A DNA stretch of 42,898 nt from a virus. Below, piece by piece: positions 21,322-29,254 of this stretch. The notes below the pieces were generated by a model. That model did not search any database. It was given only the letters and a program-made list of their open reading frames with translations, and was not told the origin of the DNA. The stretch covers positions 1 to 42,898 of IMG/VR virus record IMGVR_UViG_3300027917_000075; one strand, written 5' to 3'. Both the position numbers and the translations under genes were made by a program. Each line of letters begins with the position of its first letter. Position 1 is the stretch's first letter.

Positions 21322-22687
21322 TCCTGTCTTTTTTGCTGAAGAAATTTTGGGAGTAATCCCATGGGAAAAGCAAAAACAGATACTCTACTCGATCAGGGAC
21401 AACAACAACACTTGTGTGGCATCTGGCCACGGGGTGGGGAAAACATTCGTCTCCGCGGTGGCTACATTGTGGTTTCTATTCACCCACGAGAATTCGAGAA
21501 TTATAACAACTGCCCCGACGAACAGACAAGTCGAGAGTATATTGTGGGCAGAGATAGCCAGTTTGTACAAGAATTCGAGAGTCCCGTTAGGTGGTAGAAT
21601 ATTAAAGACTGCTATACATGTTAGTGATAAGTGGTTTGCAATGGGATTGTCGACGGACGATCCTGATAGATTTCAAGGACACCACGCGGAACACATGTTA
21701 TTGATAATGGACGAAGCGCCCGGTGTCGATCCAAAGATTTATGAAGCGGCTCAAGGTATACTTACGCAGGCAAACAGCAAGTGTTTATTAATTGGTAACC
21801 CGACTTCTCCGTCGGGACCGTTCTTTGATGCATTTCATAATAGATTATGGCGTTCTTTTTATATCAGCTGTTATGATAGTCCGGCGATCGCGGATCCGGA
21901 AGCATATCCGTCACTCACAACCCAGAAGTGGATAGATGAACGTAAGGAAGAATGGGGGGAACATTCTCCTATGTTTATATCCCGTGTTCTAGGTCAGTTT
22001 CCCTCCGAGGGTGAGGATACTTTGCTTCCGTTAAGTTGGTGTAACAAAGCGGTAGGTAGATGGGATAAAAGTAAAGAGAATTGTAAAATAAGTGACCATG
22101 TCTATTTAGGGTTGGACGTAGCGAGATACGGAACAAATAAAACGGTTCTCACTAATTTTGTTCCTAACAGGATGATGTATCAAAAATCCTTGCAGAATAA
22201 ATCTACGACGGACGCAACCCAATTAACTATTAAGGACGCTATCTCAGCCGGAGCTAAATTAATGCAGATCACGACCGACGATACAGGTGTCGGTGGAGGC
22301 GTAACAGACAGGTTACGCGAGCTGGGATATCCTGTACTAGCTGTTAATTTTAGTCAGAAGCCGACTGACCCGTATCATTTTCGCGGAATACGTGATGAGA
22401 TGTATTGGCACCTAAGAGAATTATTTAGAAGTGATGAAATAGCAATACCACAATTAGATATTTTAATTAATCAGCTAAGTTCTATTAAATATAAAATTAA
22501 TCCTCGTAACGGTAAGATAGAAATTGAAACTAAAGATGATATGAAGAAGCGAGGACTTAAATCTCCCGACGAGGCTGATAGTTTAGTCATAGCAGTGTGG
22601 GGAGCTAAGAGAATGAAAGCTTCAGGTCAGTTTCGTCGACGAGCAATGGGACGGAGCATGAATTATCATGACATTGCCTACTATTGA
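21266..22687 (+). CDS. Terminase large subunit (packaging ATPase and nuclease)
   Basis: 473 residues. Walker A SGHGVGKT (53-60) and Walker B LLIMDEAPG (D149, E150) in the ATPase; the RNase H-like nuclease shows GLDVARYG (D284), TTDDTGVGGG (D338/D339) and SPDEADSLVIAVW (near 430). A coupling segment GNPTSPSGPF lies between. It packages DNA into the prohead and cuts concatemers. It overlaps the small subunit gene by 56 bases. Confidence 0.97.
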   Translation: MQELSREDAQLLYEKAKSDPVFFAEEILGVIPWEKQKQILYSIRDNNNTCVASGHGVGKTFVSAVATLWFLFTHENSRIITTAPTNRQVESILWAEIASLYKNSRVPLGGRILKTAIHVSDKWFAMGLSTDDPDRFQGHHAEHMLLIMDEAPGVDPKIYEAAQGILTQANSKCLLIGNPTSPSGPFFDAFHNRLWRSFYISCYDSPAIADPEAYPSLTTQKWIDERKEEWGEHSPMFISRVLGQFPSEGEDTLLPLSWCNKAVGRWDKSKENCKISDHVYLGLDVARYGTNKTVLTNFVPNRMMYQKSLQNKSTTDATQLTIKDAISAGAKLMQITTDDTGVGGGVTDRLRELGYPVLAVNFSQKPTDPYHFRGIRDEMYWHLRELFRSDEIAIPQLDILINQLSSIKYKINPRNGKIEIETKDDMKKRGLKSPDEADSLVIAVWGAKRMKASGQFRRRAMGRSMNYHDIAYY

Positions 22688-22760
22688 ACAATTGATAGGT
22701 TTGAGTTTGTTGTTCGGTGTCTTTATTATAGTTTTCTTTATGACGGAGAAGAAAAAATAG
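22668..22760 (+). CDS. Tiny membrane protein (30 aa)
   Basis: ATG 22668 to TAG 22760, beginning inside the end of the large terminase. The product MTLPTIEQLIGLSLLFGVFI... has a single hydrophobic helix then MTEKKK. The stop directly abuts the next ATG. No clear SD, so expression would rely on coupling. Confidence 0.45.
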   Translation: MTLPTIEQLIGLSLLFGVFIIVFFMTEKKK

Positions 22761-22934
22761 ATGCCATTTAAAAGTGAGAAACAACGTCGATGGATGTGGG
22801 CTAATGAACCCGAGATGGCTCGTCGGTGGACGAAGAAGTATGGTAATAAAATAGAGGAATCGGCTCGTAAAAAGAGGAAGAAAAAACATGGTAAATCGCG
22901 CGATAAAAAACGAACAAGAAGTCGGCGAAGTTGA
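22761..22934 (+). CDS. Small basic phage protein (57 aa)
   Basis: MPFKSEKQRRWMWANEPEMARRWTKKYG resembles the short MPFKSxxQRR proteins commonly found near packaging genes. The second half is a run of Lys/Arg. It overlaps the portal start by 47 bases. Probable nucleic-acid contact; function unknown. Confidence 0.75.
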   Translation: MPFKSEKQRRWMWANEPEMARRWTKKYGNKIEESARKKRKKKHGKSRDKKRTRSRRS

Positions 22935-25125
22935 ACAACCACAAAACCTAGTCGACATAAATCCATTATTACTTAAACTTACTCCTGAACAAGAAGAAGA
23001 ACTTGTTCAAATAATTATGGAAGATTACCGTAATGCGTTGGAAGCGCGTCAACAAACAAGTTGGGGTACTGATACAAATGGTAAAGGAATAGATTTTGAT
23101 ACGAAATATGCCGATCTAGTTAAGTTGTATGAAGGTGATGATGTTACAAGACCTGAAGCATGGATGTGTGGGCGTTCTTTGAAAATTGCGCAAGCCATTG
23201 TTGAAATGTTAGTTGCCCGTATTTTTCCTGCGGTATGGAATGAAGACACTATTCGTTGGAAACCCGTCGAGTTTACAGATAAAAAGAGAACACAAGCTGC
23301 TAATGATATTATGCGATGGGTATTTGTTGTATGGATGAAAGTAAGAAAAGATATTTTAGAAACCGTAAGAGGCTGTATTAGTTTAGGTACAATATTTACT
23401 GAACCATATTGGTATGTTAAGAAAAGAGATTTAGGTGAGACGAGACAACAGGAAGTTGTCGACGAGACTGGTGCTCCAGTGATGGATGATATGGGACAGC
23501 CTATGACTATTGAAGCAAGAATGCTTTCGGTCGATGAGAAACCTGCAATAAAAAATATTCCGCTTACAAAAATTTTAACACAGCCCGGCTGTACAGATAT
23601 ACAAAAAGAGCCGATCATAAAGTTAGAAGATTTTTATTATCATGAACTTGAACAAGAACAACGTGAAGGAATTGTTGTAAATGTCGACGAGAAACTTAAA
23701 GATAAAGTTACGACTGCAATAATTACCAAGTTCGGTTCAGAATTAGAAAAGGCTGAAAAAATTGCATCGCTAAATGCTAAACGACGTAATACTCTCGTCG
23801 AGTGTTTAATGTGGTATGGTCCATACGACGCTAATGGTGACGGCTTTCCGGAAGAAGTTGCCGTGCGTGTTGCAATAAAAGACGAAATTTATTTACAAGG
23901 GTATCCTATCTCAGCGATTTCTCGTCGAGGAAAACGACCTATCGTTCAAACTAATTTTATAAACAGAATGTTTAAGTTACTGGGCATTGGCGTCCTCGAA
24001 CAGGTTAAACCACTGGCCGAAGAAATAGACGCTTGTTTCCGTCAACTGCAGGACGCGAATACACTTGGTATTATGAAGTGGGGCTTCTATGATCCGAATA
24101 GTGATTATAATCCTGACGAGCATGTAGCAAAACCTCGCGCCATGTATCCAGTAACTAATCCGTCGCAGAATGTTTATTTTCCAGATATGAGCGTTCCTAT
24201 CGAGCGATTGATCATGGCCATTCGACTTGTTATGGAGTTTATTGAAAGACTCACGGCAGCGTCGAGCTATATTATGGGAAAAGAGTCTAATATAGTTGGA
24301 GGTTCTGGTACAGCTACTAGAACACAAGCAATTATGGGTTCCGCTGAGGCACGTTTTAATTTACCGGGAATGAATATACGTGATGGTATTGCTGAAATAC
24401 TTACTCATATTTTCGATATATGTCACATGAATATGCCGGAAGGATTAGAGAAACGTATTTTAGGTGAAGATAATGAACCGATATTTGAAACAAGTGAAGA
24501 TGTTAAAGCAGCGTTTATGACTGAGATGGACAGTTATTTAGAACCAAATGCTGCATTTGGTGATGTAACTACAATGCGTGAGTTGGCAACAGTTTTATAT
24601 GATAAGTTTGTTATGGGCGGAAATCCTCTTGTGGTTGGGGCCGTCGATAAGCTATATCATGCCACGGCGAATGTATTTAAAGCTTATGGTGAAAATCCGA
24701 AGGAATGGATCGGCCCACCGCCTGTAACAAAGGAGACGCAAGATCCAGTCGAGGAACATACTATCATAAGAGAAGGACGAGTGATTTCTCCCGACCCTCA
24801 AGAGAATCATCTCGAACACATTATAGTTCATACAGATGCATTACAAAGTCCTGAAATTCTCACATGGCCTAAAGAAGCTGTTATGGTTTTACAACAGCAC
24901 ATTGAGGAACACAAAAGAATGATGACATTGTTAATGCAGTTCCAAGGTCAAGGTAAAACGGGAGGAACAGAGAATGGAGCTAACACCGGAGGAGAAGCAG
25001 GTGCAGCAGCACGACCTGCAGCAACTAGAGGAGAACAAGGTCTTCAAGGAAATGCAAACCCAGCTGCGTCAGCGGTTGAACAACAGACACAGGGAACAAC
25101 GCTTGGCACTCCAGAAGTGCGATAA
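22888..25125 (+). CDS. Portal protein
   Basis: 745 residues, in the size range of podovirus-type portals. Placed just after terminase and before scaffold and capsid. Recognisable segments include RPEAWMCGRSLKIAQAIVEMLVARIFP, IKNIPLTKILTQPGC, MYPVTNPSQNVYFPD and IERLTAASSYIMG, typical of portals with long stem helices. The C-terminus is Gly/Ala/Gln rich and overlaps another gene. It forms the dodecameric DNA channel at one capsid vertex. Confidence 0.88.
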   Translation: MVNRAIKNEQEVGEVEQPQNLVDINPLLLKLTPEQEEELVQIIMEDYRNALEARQQTSWGTDTNGKGIDFDTKYADLVKLYEGDDVTRPEAWMCGRSLKIAQAIVEMLVARIFPAVWNEDTIRWKPVEFTDKKRTQAANDIMRWVFVVWMKVRKDILETVRGCISLGTIFTEPYWYVKKRDLGETRQQEVVDETGAPVMDDMGQPMTIEARMLSVDEKPAIKNIPLTKILTQPGCTDIQKEPIIKLEDFYYHELEQEQREGIVVNVDEKLKDKVTTAIITKFGSELEKAEKIASLNAKRRNTLVECLMWYGPYDANGDGFPEEVAVRVAIKDEIYLQGYPISAISRRGKRPIVQTNFINRMFKLLGIGVLEQVKPLAEEIDACFRQLQDANTLGIMKWGFYDPNSDYNPDEHVAKPRAMYPVTNPSQNVYFPDMSVPIERLIMAIRLVMEFIERLTAASSYIMGKESNIVGGSGTATRTQAIMGSAEARFNLPGMNIRDGIAEILTHIFDICHMNMPEGLEKRILGEDNEPIFETSEDVKAAFMTEMDSYLEPNAAFGDVTTMRELATVLYDKFVMGGNPLVVGAVDKLYHATANVFKAYGENPKEWIGPPPVTKETQDPVEEHTIIREGRVISPDPQENHLEHIIVHTDALQSPEILTWPKEAVMVLQQHIEEHKRMMTLLMQFQGQGKTGGTENGANTGGEAGAAARPAATRGEQGLQGNANPAASAVEQQTQGTTLGTPEVR

Positions 25126-25237
25126 GGATAAAGGATTGTTGATGGAAGGTGTTTTGATGGGACTTGAAGACGCGTTACAGATTTATGATTTGGTTCGGTA
25201 TAAGGATAAACCGGAGAATCCCACAATTAAATACTAA
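24974..25237 (+). CDS. Hypothetical helical protein overlapping the portal end (87 aa)
   Basis: GGGAGGAACAGAG precedes ATG 24974. The product is helical and Gln/Glu rich (PEEKQVQQHDLQQLEENKVFKEM), then GLLMEGVLMGLEDALQIYDLVRY. It overlaps the portal C-terminus by 152 bases in another frame; that portal segment is low-complexity, which would tolerate the overlap. Possibly a head-assembly accessory. Confidence 0.6.
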   Translation: MELTPEEKQVQQHDLQQLEENKVFKEMQTQLRQRLNNRHREQRLALQKCDKDKGLLMEGVLMGLEDALQIYDLVRYKDKPENPTIKY

Positions 25238-25252
25238 GTGGAGGAAGTAAAA

Positions 25253-26056
25253 ATGCCCGATGACGAAAAACAAGATGACATCCTTATAGAGGATGAAGAG
25301 CAAGAAGAAGAACAGCAGCAAGATGTGGAGGTCGATTTAGATGATGAAGAAGAAAAGAAAAATCGCGAAGAAAAAGATAGGAACAAAGCCTTCGCGTCGA
25401 TGCGCATAGAAAATAAAGAATTAAAACAGTCGGTTGATACATTAACACAACAAGTTGCAGAATTAACTAAGAAAGCAGTGCCGGAAGATACGAAGCCAGC
25501 TCCAACAGGAATGCCGCAAACAGATGAAGAATGGGACGATTTAGCTGATAAAGATTGGAAGAAAGCTGTTGATCTAAGAAGTATTCAGAATGCTCAGAAT
25601 ATTATGAAGCAACAGCAAGCAATTGCAAAAGCGGACGACACGTTGACTAAATCTAAACAAAGGGTTCTTGCACTTCATCCGGAATTGAATGATAATAATA
25701 GTGAAAAAGCAAAAATATATATAAACATTTTAGAACAGAATCCTGATTATTTGACACAACCAAAAGGTCCTTTATATGCTATGAGAGATATGGAGGATTA
25801 TATGGAAAATACATTAGGATATAAACGTGAAGATATTCGGTCCGCTGAGAAGAAGGGTGCTCAGCGAGAAGCTAGTAGGCAAAATAGGATAATACTTAAC
25901 AAAGGCGCAGGACATACGAGTGAAACGTCAGGTAACAAAGTAGTGCTTAGTAAAGATGAAATGGAGTTTTGCAAATTTCAAGGGATTGATCCTAAAGAAT
26001 ACGCAAAAAATAAACAAAAGTTAAGTAAATCCAAAACAGAAGGAGTTTCAATATGA
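25253..26056 (+). CDS. Probable scaffold protein
   Basis: Start at ATG 25253 because GGAGG lies 9-10 bases before it; an upstream in-frame GTG is part of that SD region. 267 residues: a highly acidic N-terminus (DDILIEDEEQEEE), a coiled-coil segment (KELKQSVDTLTQQVAELTKK), and a basic C-terminus (KNKQKLSKSKTEGVS). This charge and helix pattern between portal and capsid genes is usual for scaffolds. Overlaps the next gene by four bases. Confidence 0.75.
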   Translation: MPDDEKQDDILIEDEEQEEEQQQDVEVDLDDEEEKKNREEKDRNKAFASMRIENKELKQSVDTLTQQVAELTKKAVPEDTKPAPTGMPQTDEEWDDLADKDWKKAVDLRSIQNAQNIMKQQQAIAKADDTLTKSKQRVLALHPELNDNNSEKAKIYINILEQNPDYLTQPKGPLYAMRDMEDYMENTLGYKREDIRSAEKKGAQREASRQNRIILNKGAGHTSETSGNKVVLSKDEMEFCKFQGIDPKEYAKNKQKLSKSKTEGVSI

Positions 26057-26607
26057 GCGCTACTAAGATACCTAAAAAAGATAAAGATATAGTCCAAGAA
26101 GATAAGGTTACGCCGGCGGCAAGCGAACCTAAACCAGTTAGTTTGTCGAAAGAAGAATCGCATATAGCAGAGCTAGTTAAAGAACAGCCAAAGAATGTTG
26201 CGGAATTTTCGACGAAAACACTATCTAGATTTAATCTTCTTGAGTTGCCAGAAGAGTGTAAGCCTTTGCATGGTAAAAAATACCGGTTCAGATGGCTGGA
26301 TAAAAAGAATATCGAAGCAAGGCTTAATAGTAGTATATGGGTACTATGCACTCGAACCAATTCTCCATATATAAAGCCTCATCGGTTTAAGGATCATGGT
26401 GCTATTGAACAGGCAGGAATGTTATTGGCATTTACACCTGAAGAAATGGGCAAAGAGCGTGAAGAAGCGCCGGCCAAAAGAAGCGCCGCTTTAGTGAAAC
26501 ACTACACTAAAGATTTACCTAATGATGAGGCAAGAGGATTCTATACGCCTAAAGATATGGGTGAGGAAGACTCTTCAGAAGGTTTAGAAGAAGGTAGAGA
26601 CTTTTAA
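26053..26607 (+). CDS. Hypothetical head-module protein (184 aa)
   Basis: Begins with an ATGA overlap. The centre, RFNLLELPEECKPLHGKKYRFRWLDKKNIEARL then WVLCTRTNSPYIKPHRFKDHGAIEQAGMLLAFTPEEM, looks like a folded domain; both ends are charged and probably flexible. No family recognised. Its place between scaffold and decoration genes suggests a head or assembly role. Confidence 0.75.
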   Translation: MSATKIPKKDKDIVQEDKVTPAASEPKPVSLSKEESHIAELVKEQPKNVAEFSTKTLSRFNLLELPEECKPLHGKKYRFRWLDKKNIEARLNSSIWVLCTRTNSPYIKPHRFKDHGAIEQAGMLLAFTPEEMGKEREEAPAKRSAALVKHYTKDLPNDEARGFYTPKDMGEEDSSEGLEEGRDF

Positions 26608-26622
26608 CGAAGGAGAAATAAT

Positions 26623-27183
26623 ATGGCTAATGTTGATAGACCACGCGGTCTAGAGCCCATTGGTCCATTACTATCTGTTCGAGAATATAAGGTCGTTGCA
26701 GCTTATGCACAAGACCTTTTTATCGGTGATCCCGTTGTAGCTATTGCTACCGGTCGTGATGTTGAGATTGCGACCGCAGGTACTGGTAATGCTATCCTCG
26801 GCGCTATTGTAGGTATCTATGATAGCAATAAAGTAGCGTTGCCATACTGGGACAGTGGACATGCCGGTGAAGGTTATATTATGGTTGCAGATCATCCTGA
26901 TCAACTTTTTGTTTGTCAGGGTGACGGCGATACTTCATATCTCGATGAAAATGACTGTAATGGAAACATTGACTTGGTCAGTGGGACTGGAAGTACCGTG
27001 TATTACAGAAGTGGGTGGGAGTTAGATGATTCTGATACTGGCGCTAATACCGCTGGCGATCAGATTCGTTTGATTCGTCCACAGGACAGGCCAGATAATA
27101 CAATTGCTATCGCAAATTGTGACTGGATCTGTAAAATTAATAATCATCAAGGCTTGCAAGGGATTGTAGGCGCAGGTATCTAA
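26623..27183 (+). CDS. Head decoration or capsid-associated protein
   Basis: 186 residues beginning MANVDRPRGLEPIGPLL, an opening recurrent in phage structural proteins encoded just before the major capsid gene. The rest is beta-rich with many Gly/Asp (VEIATAGTGNAILGAIVGIYD). Likely a capsid surface or stabilisation protein by position. AAGGAG precedes the ATG. Confidence 0.7.
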   Translation: MANVDRPRGLEPIGPLLSVREYKVVAAYAQDLFIGDPVVAIATGRDVEIATAGTGNAILGAIVGIYDSNKVALPYWDSGHAGEGYIMVADHPDQLFVCQGDGDTSYLDENDCNGNIDLVSGTGSTVYYRSGWELDDSDTGANTAGDQIRLIRPQDRPDNTIAIANCDWICKINNHQGLQGIVGAGI

Positions 27184-27195
27184 GGAGATAAACTA

Positions 27196-28086
27196 ATGAA
27201 TAGATCACTATTTAGTAAAGCGATCGTTCCGGGTTTGTTCTCCTTCATGACAAGTTCTTTTAAGGAAAGAGAGCCTTATTACAATAAGATCTCTACCATT
27301 AAGAACTCAAGGAGATCCTACGAGGAATCCGCTTATTACGCAGGTCTCGGCCTCTTAGCCGAAAAACCTGAAGGTGAAGGAATCACATATGATGATTTCA
27401 TCCAAGGGCCAACTAAGAGATGGGTGCATAAGACCTATGCACTAGGGGTTCGTATCACTGAGGAAATGATCGAGGATAGTCTTTATCCTGACATTCCTAC
27501 AGAGATGTCTGATATGACCAAAGAATTAGGTAGAAGTGCTCGTGAAACTATTGAAGTTTTAGTCCACGATTTGTATAACGGTACCAGCAAGACAGCTGGT
27601 GACGGCTTAGCTATCTTTAGCAACAGCCACACTAAGCTTGGTGGTGGTACTTGGTCTAACTTGTTAACACCTGCAGCTGACTTGTCTGCTTCTTCATTGA
27701 AGCAAGCATTGCTCAACATAGAGGAAACAACGGATGACCGCGGTAAACAACAGGTTATCAAGCCTAGGACTCTTTTGATTCCGGCTGAGCTTGAGTTTAC
27801 AGCGAAAGAGTTATTGAATTCTACGCATGACCCAGAGTCTGCTAACAATGCAGTTAACTCTATTCAAAGCAGAAATCTGCAACTCGTCATAGATCCTTAT
27901 CTAACTGATGCTGATGCATGGTTCTTGCTGGCAGAGAAAAATCCGTTTATTACTTTTATGCGTAGGAAAGTTAAATTTGCTAAAGATGGTGATTTTGAAA
28001 CTGGCGATGCCAAATTCAAAACCAGCTTCCGTATCTCTAGTGAAGTTAATAATCCAATGGGCGTATATAAGTCTGCTGGAGCTTAA
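27196..28086 (+). CDS. Major capsid protein
   Basis: 296 residues. Opening helix MNRSLFSKAIVPGLFSF, then KRWVHKTYALGVRITEEMIEDSLYPD, a long spine-like helix with RSARETIEVLVHDLYNG, and C-terminal PDP-like strands (NPFITFMRRKVKF, FRISSEVNNPMGVYKS). The layout recalls HK97-fold capsids of the Mu gpT type. Position after scaffold and decoration genes supports it. AAGGAGATAAACTA precedes the ATG. Confidence 0.85.
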   Translation: MNRSLFSKAIVPGLFSFMTSSFKEREPYYNKISTIKNSRRSYEESAYYAGLGLLAEKPEGEGITYDDFIQGPTKRWVHKTYALGVRITEEMIEDSLYPDIPTEMSDMTKELGRSARETIEVLVHDLYNGTSKTAGDGLAIFSNSHTKLGGGTWSNLLTPAADLSASSLKQALLNIEETTDDRGKQQVIKPRTLLIPAELEFTAKELLNSTHDPESANNAVNSIQSRNLQLVIDPYLTDADAWFLLAEKNPFITFMRRKVKFAKDGDFETGDAKFKTSFRISSEVNNPMGVYKSAGA

Positions 28087-28220
28087 AAATAAAGGGGAGT
28101 GTTGCAGTAAACGTAACGGGTAGAACTGAGTGCGCTGCCCCCTCCCCTTCCTTACTAATGAACACGTCCCGATTAGGGTAAATTCTAGTGTAACTCTAGA
28201 AGGCGGTTAAGGAGGATGTT
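28087..28220 (+). promoter_or_regulatory. Structured 134-bp gap after the capsid gene
   Basis: AAGGGGAG (28092-28099) can pair with CTCCCCTT (28142-28149) around a 42-base interior, and TTCTAG/CTAGAA flank a 7-base loop further on. No U-run, so not a simple terminator. It may protect the capsid mRNA or control downstream expression. I see no gene in it. Confidence 0.45.
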
Positions 28221-28601
28221 ATGGGTTTAACTTATTTACCAAATGGTTTAGGAACAGATTACGACGGTATTCTTCATGCCGAAATTGTTGATATTTCAAC
28301 AGCTGCTAGTTCTTGGACGGCGGCACTTCCATTTGATGTTGAAATTGTTGGTGCATATGTAACACAAGAAACTGCAGTTACAGTAGCAAGTGCAGAAGTT
28401 ACTTTTGAAATTGATGGAGTAGCAATTACGTCAATGGCTGTAACAGTAGCTACAGGCGGAGCAGCAGGAGACGCTTTTGCTGCAGTTGCTCCTACGGGCG
28501 CTTATTCTTTGACAGCTGGAACCGCTATAGAAGTCATTACAGACGGGGCTTCAACAACAGCGTCAAAGGGCATCGTTGGTATTGCTTATAAACGAGTTTA
28601 A
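28221..28601 (+). CDS. Beta-rich structural protein (126 aa)
   Basis: GGAGG stands before the ATG. The product is rich in Ala, Thr and Val (IVGAYVTQETAVTVASAEVTFEIDG, GAYSLTAGTAIEVITDG), consistent with a beta-sandwich virion protein such as a head fibre or decoration subunit. No specific family recognised. Confidence 0.75.
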   Translation: MGLTYLPNGLGTDYDGILHAEIVDISTAASSWTAALPFDVEIVGAYVTQETAVTVASAEVTFEIDGVAITSMAVTVATGGAAGDAFAAVAPTGAYSLTAGTAIEVITDGASTTASKGIVGIAYKRV

Positions 28602-28613
28602 TCTCAGAGGCCT

Positions 28614-28640
28614 TCAGAGGTGAGCCTTAATCACCTCTGA
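28614..28640 (+). promoter_or_regulatory. Perfect 10-bp hairpin between structural genes
   Basis: TCAGAGGTGA (28614-28623) and TCACCTCTGA (28631-28640) pair perfectly around a 7-base loop. The only SD-like sequence in the gap (GAGGTGA) is in the stem, and the next gene's ATG at 28649 has no other SD. The hairpin may therefore limit translation. No U-run. Confidence 0.65.
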
Positions 28641-28648
28641 CCACTATA

Positions 28649-29254
28649 ATGAATACCAGCACCTTGCAAAAATATGATTGCGATCGGTGCGGTTTCACTT
28701 ATAAGAAAACTCAGTTGAAAAGACAGCGTGGGATGCTCCTTTGCTGTGATTGTAGAGATAATTTAAAAAGGATTAAGCAGCCCAAACCTCGGTGGATGTC
28801 ACCGAGAGATAATAGTTTATCGACAGATCCTGTTAGCACTCCTACGGTTTATACTATAAGCGCTGCCGCAGGGATCGACGCGCTACGCCAGTCGCGTGAA
28901 TATACACGCGAAGGTGGTAGACGACACTTTCACATGTACGTCGTTAGTGACGGCGGAGCTATCACTATTTCTGTGGATCCTTCCATAGCAGACGGTCTTC
29001 ATGGGGATATTCTCACCTTACACGGAACTTCCGATACAGATACAATTACATTTGAAGATGACGCGTATTTACATTTAAATGGTAATTTTGGCGGCAAGAT
29101 TACTCTAGGTAATGGTGATAAAATTACATTTGTTTATAATGAACCAGATACATATTTAAGAGGCTGGGGTTATTTTTATTGGGGAAATGGTCAAGGGTAT
29201 TCAACGTTATCAGATGGATGGGTAGAAACCTCAAGATATAAGGGAGGCATATAA
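28649..29254 (+). CDS. Zinc-ribbon plus beta-domain virion protein (201 aa)
   Basis: C11, C14, C32 or C33, and C35 (CDRCG...LLCCDC) form an N-terminal zinc ribbon; residues about 65-200 are beta-rich (GAITISVDPSIADGLHGDILTLHG, DAYLHLNGNFGGKITLGNGDKITFVYN), which looks like a compact jelly-roll or lectin-like module. Such two-part proteins occur in phage structural regions; exact role unknown. The start lacks an SD. Confidence 0.7.
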   Translation: MNTSTLQKYDCDRCGFTYKKTQLKRQRGMLLCCDCRDNLKRIKQPKPRWMSPRDNSLSTDPVSTPTVYTISAAAGIDALRQSREYTREGGRRHFHMYVVSDGGAITISVDPSIADGLHGDILTLHGTSDTDTITFEDDAYLHLNGNFGGKITLGNGDKITFVYNEPDTYLRGWGYFYWGNGQGYSTLSDGWVETSRYKGGI

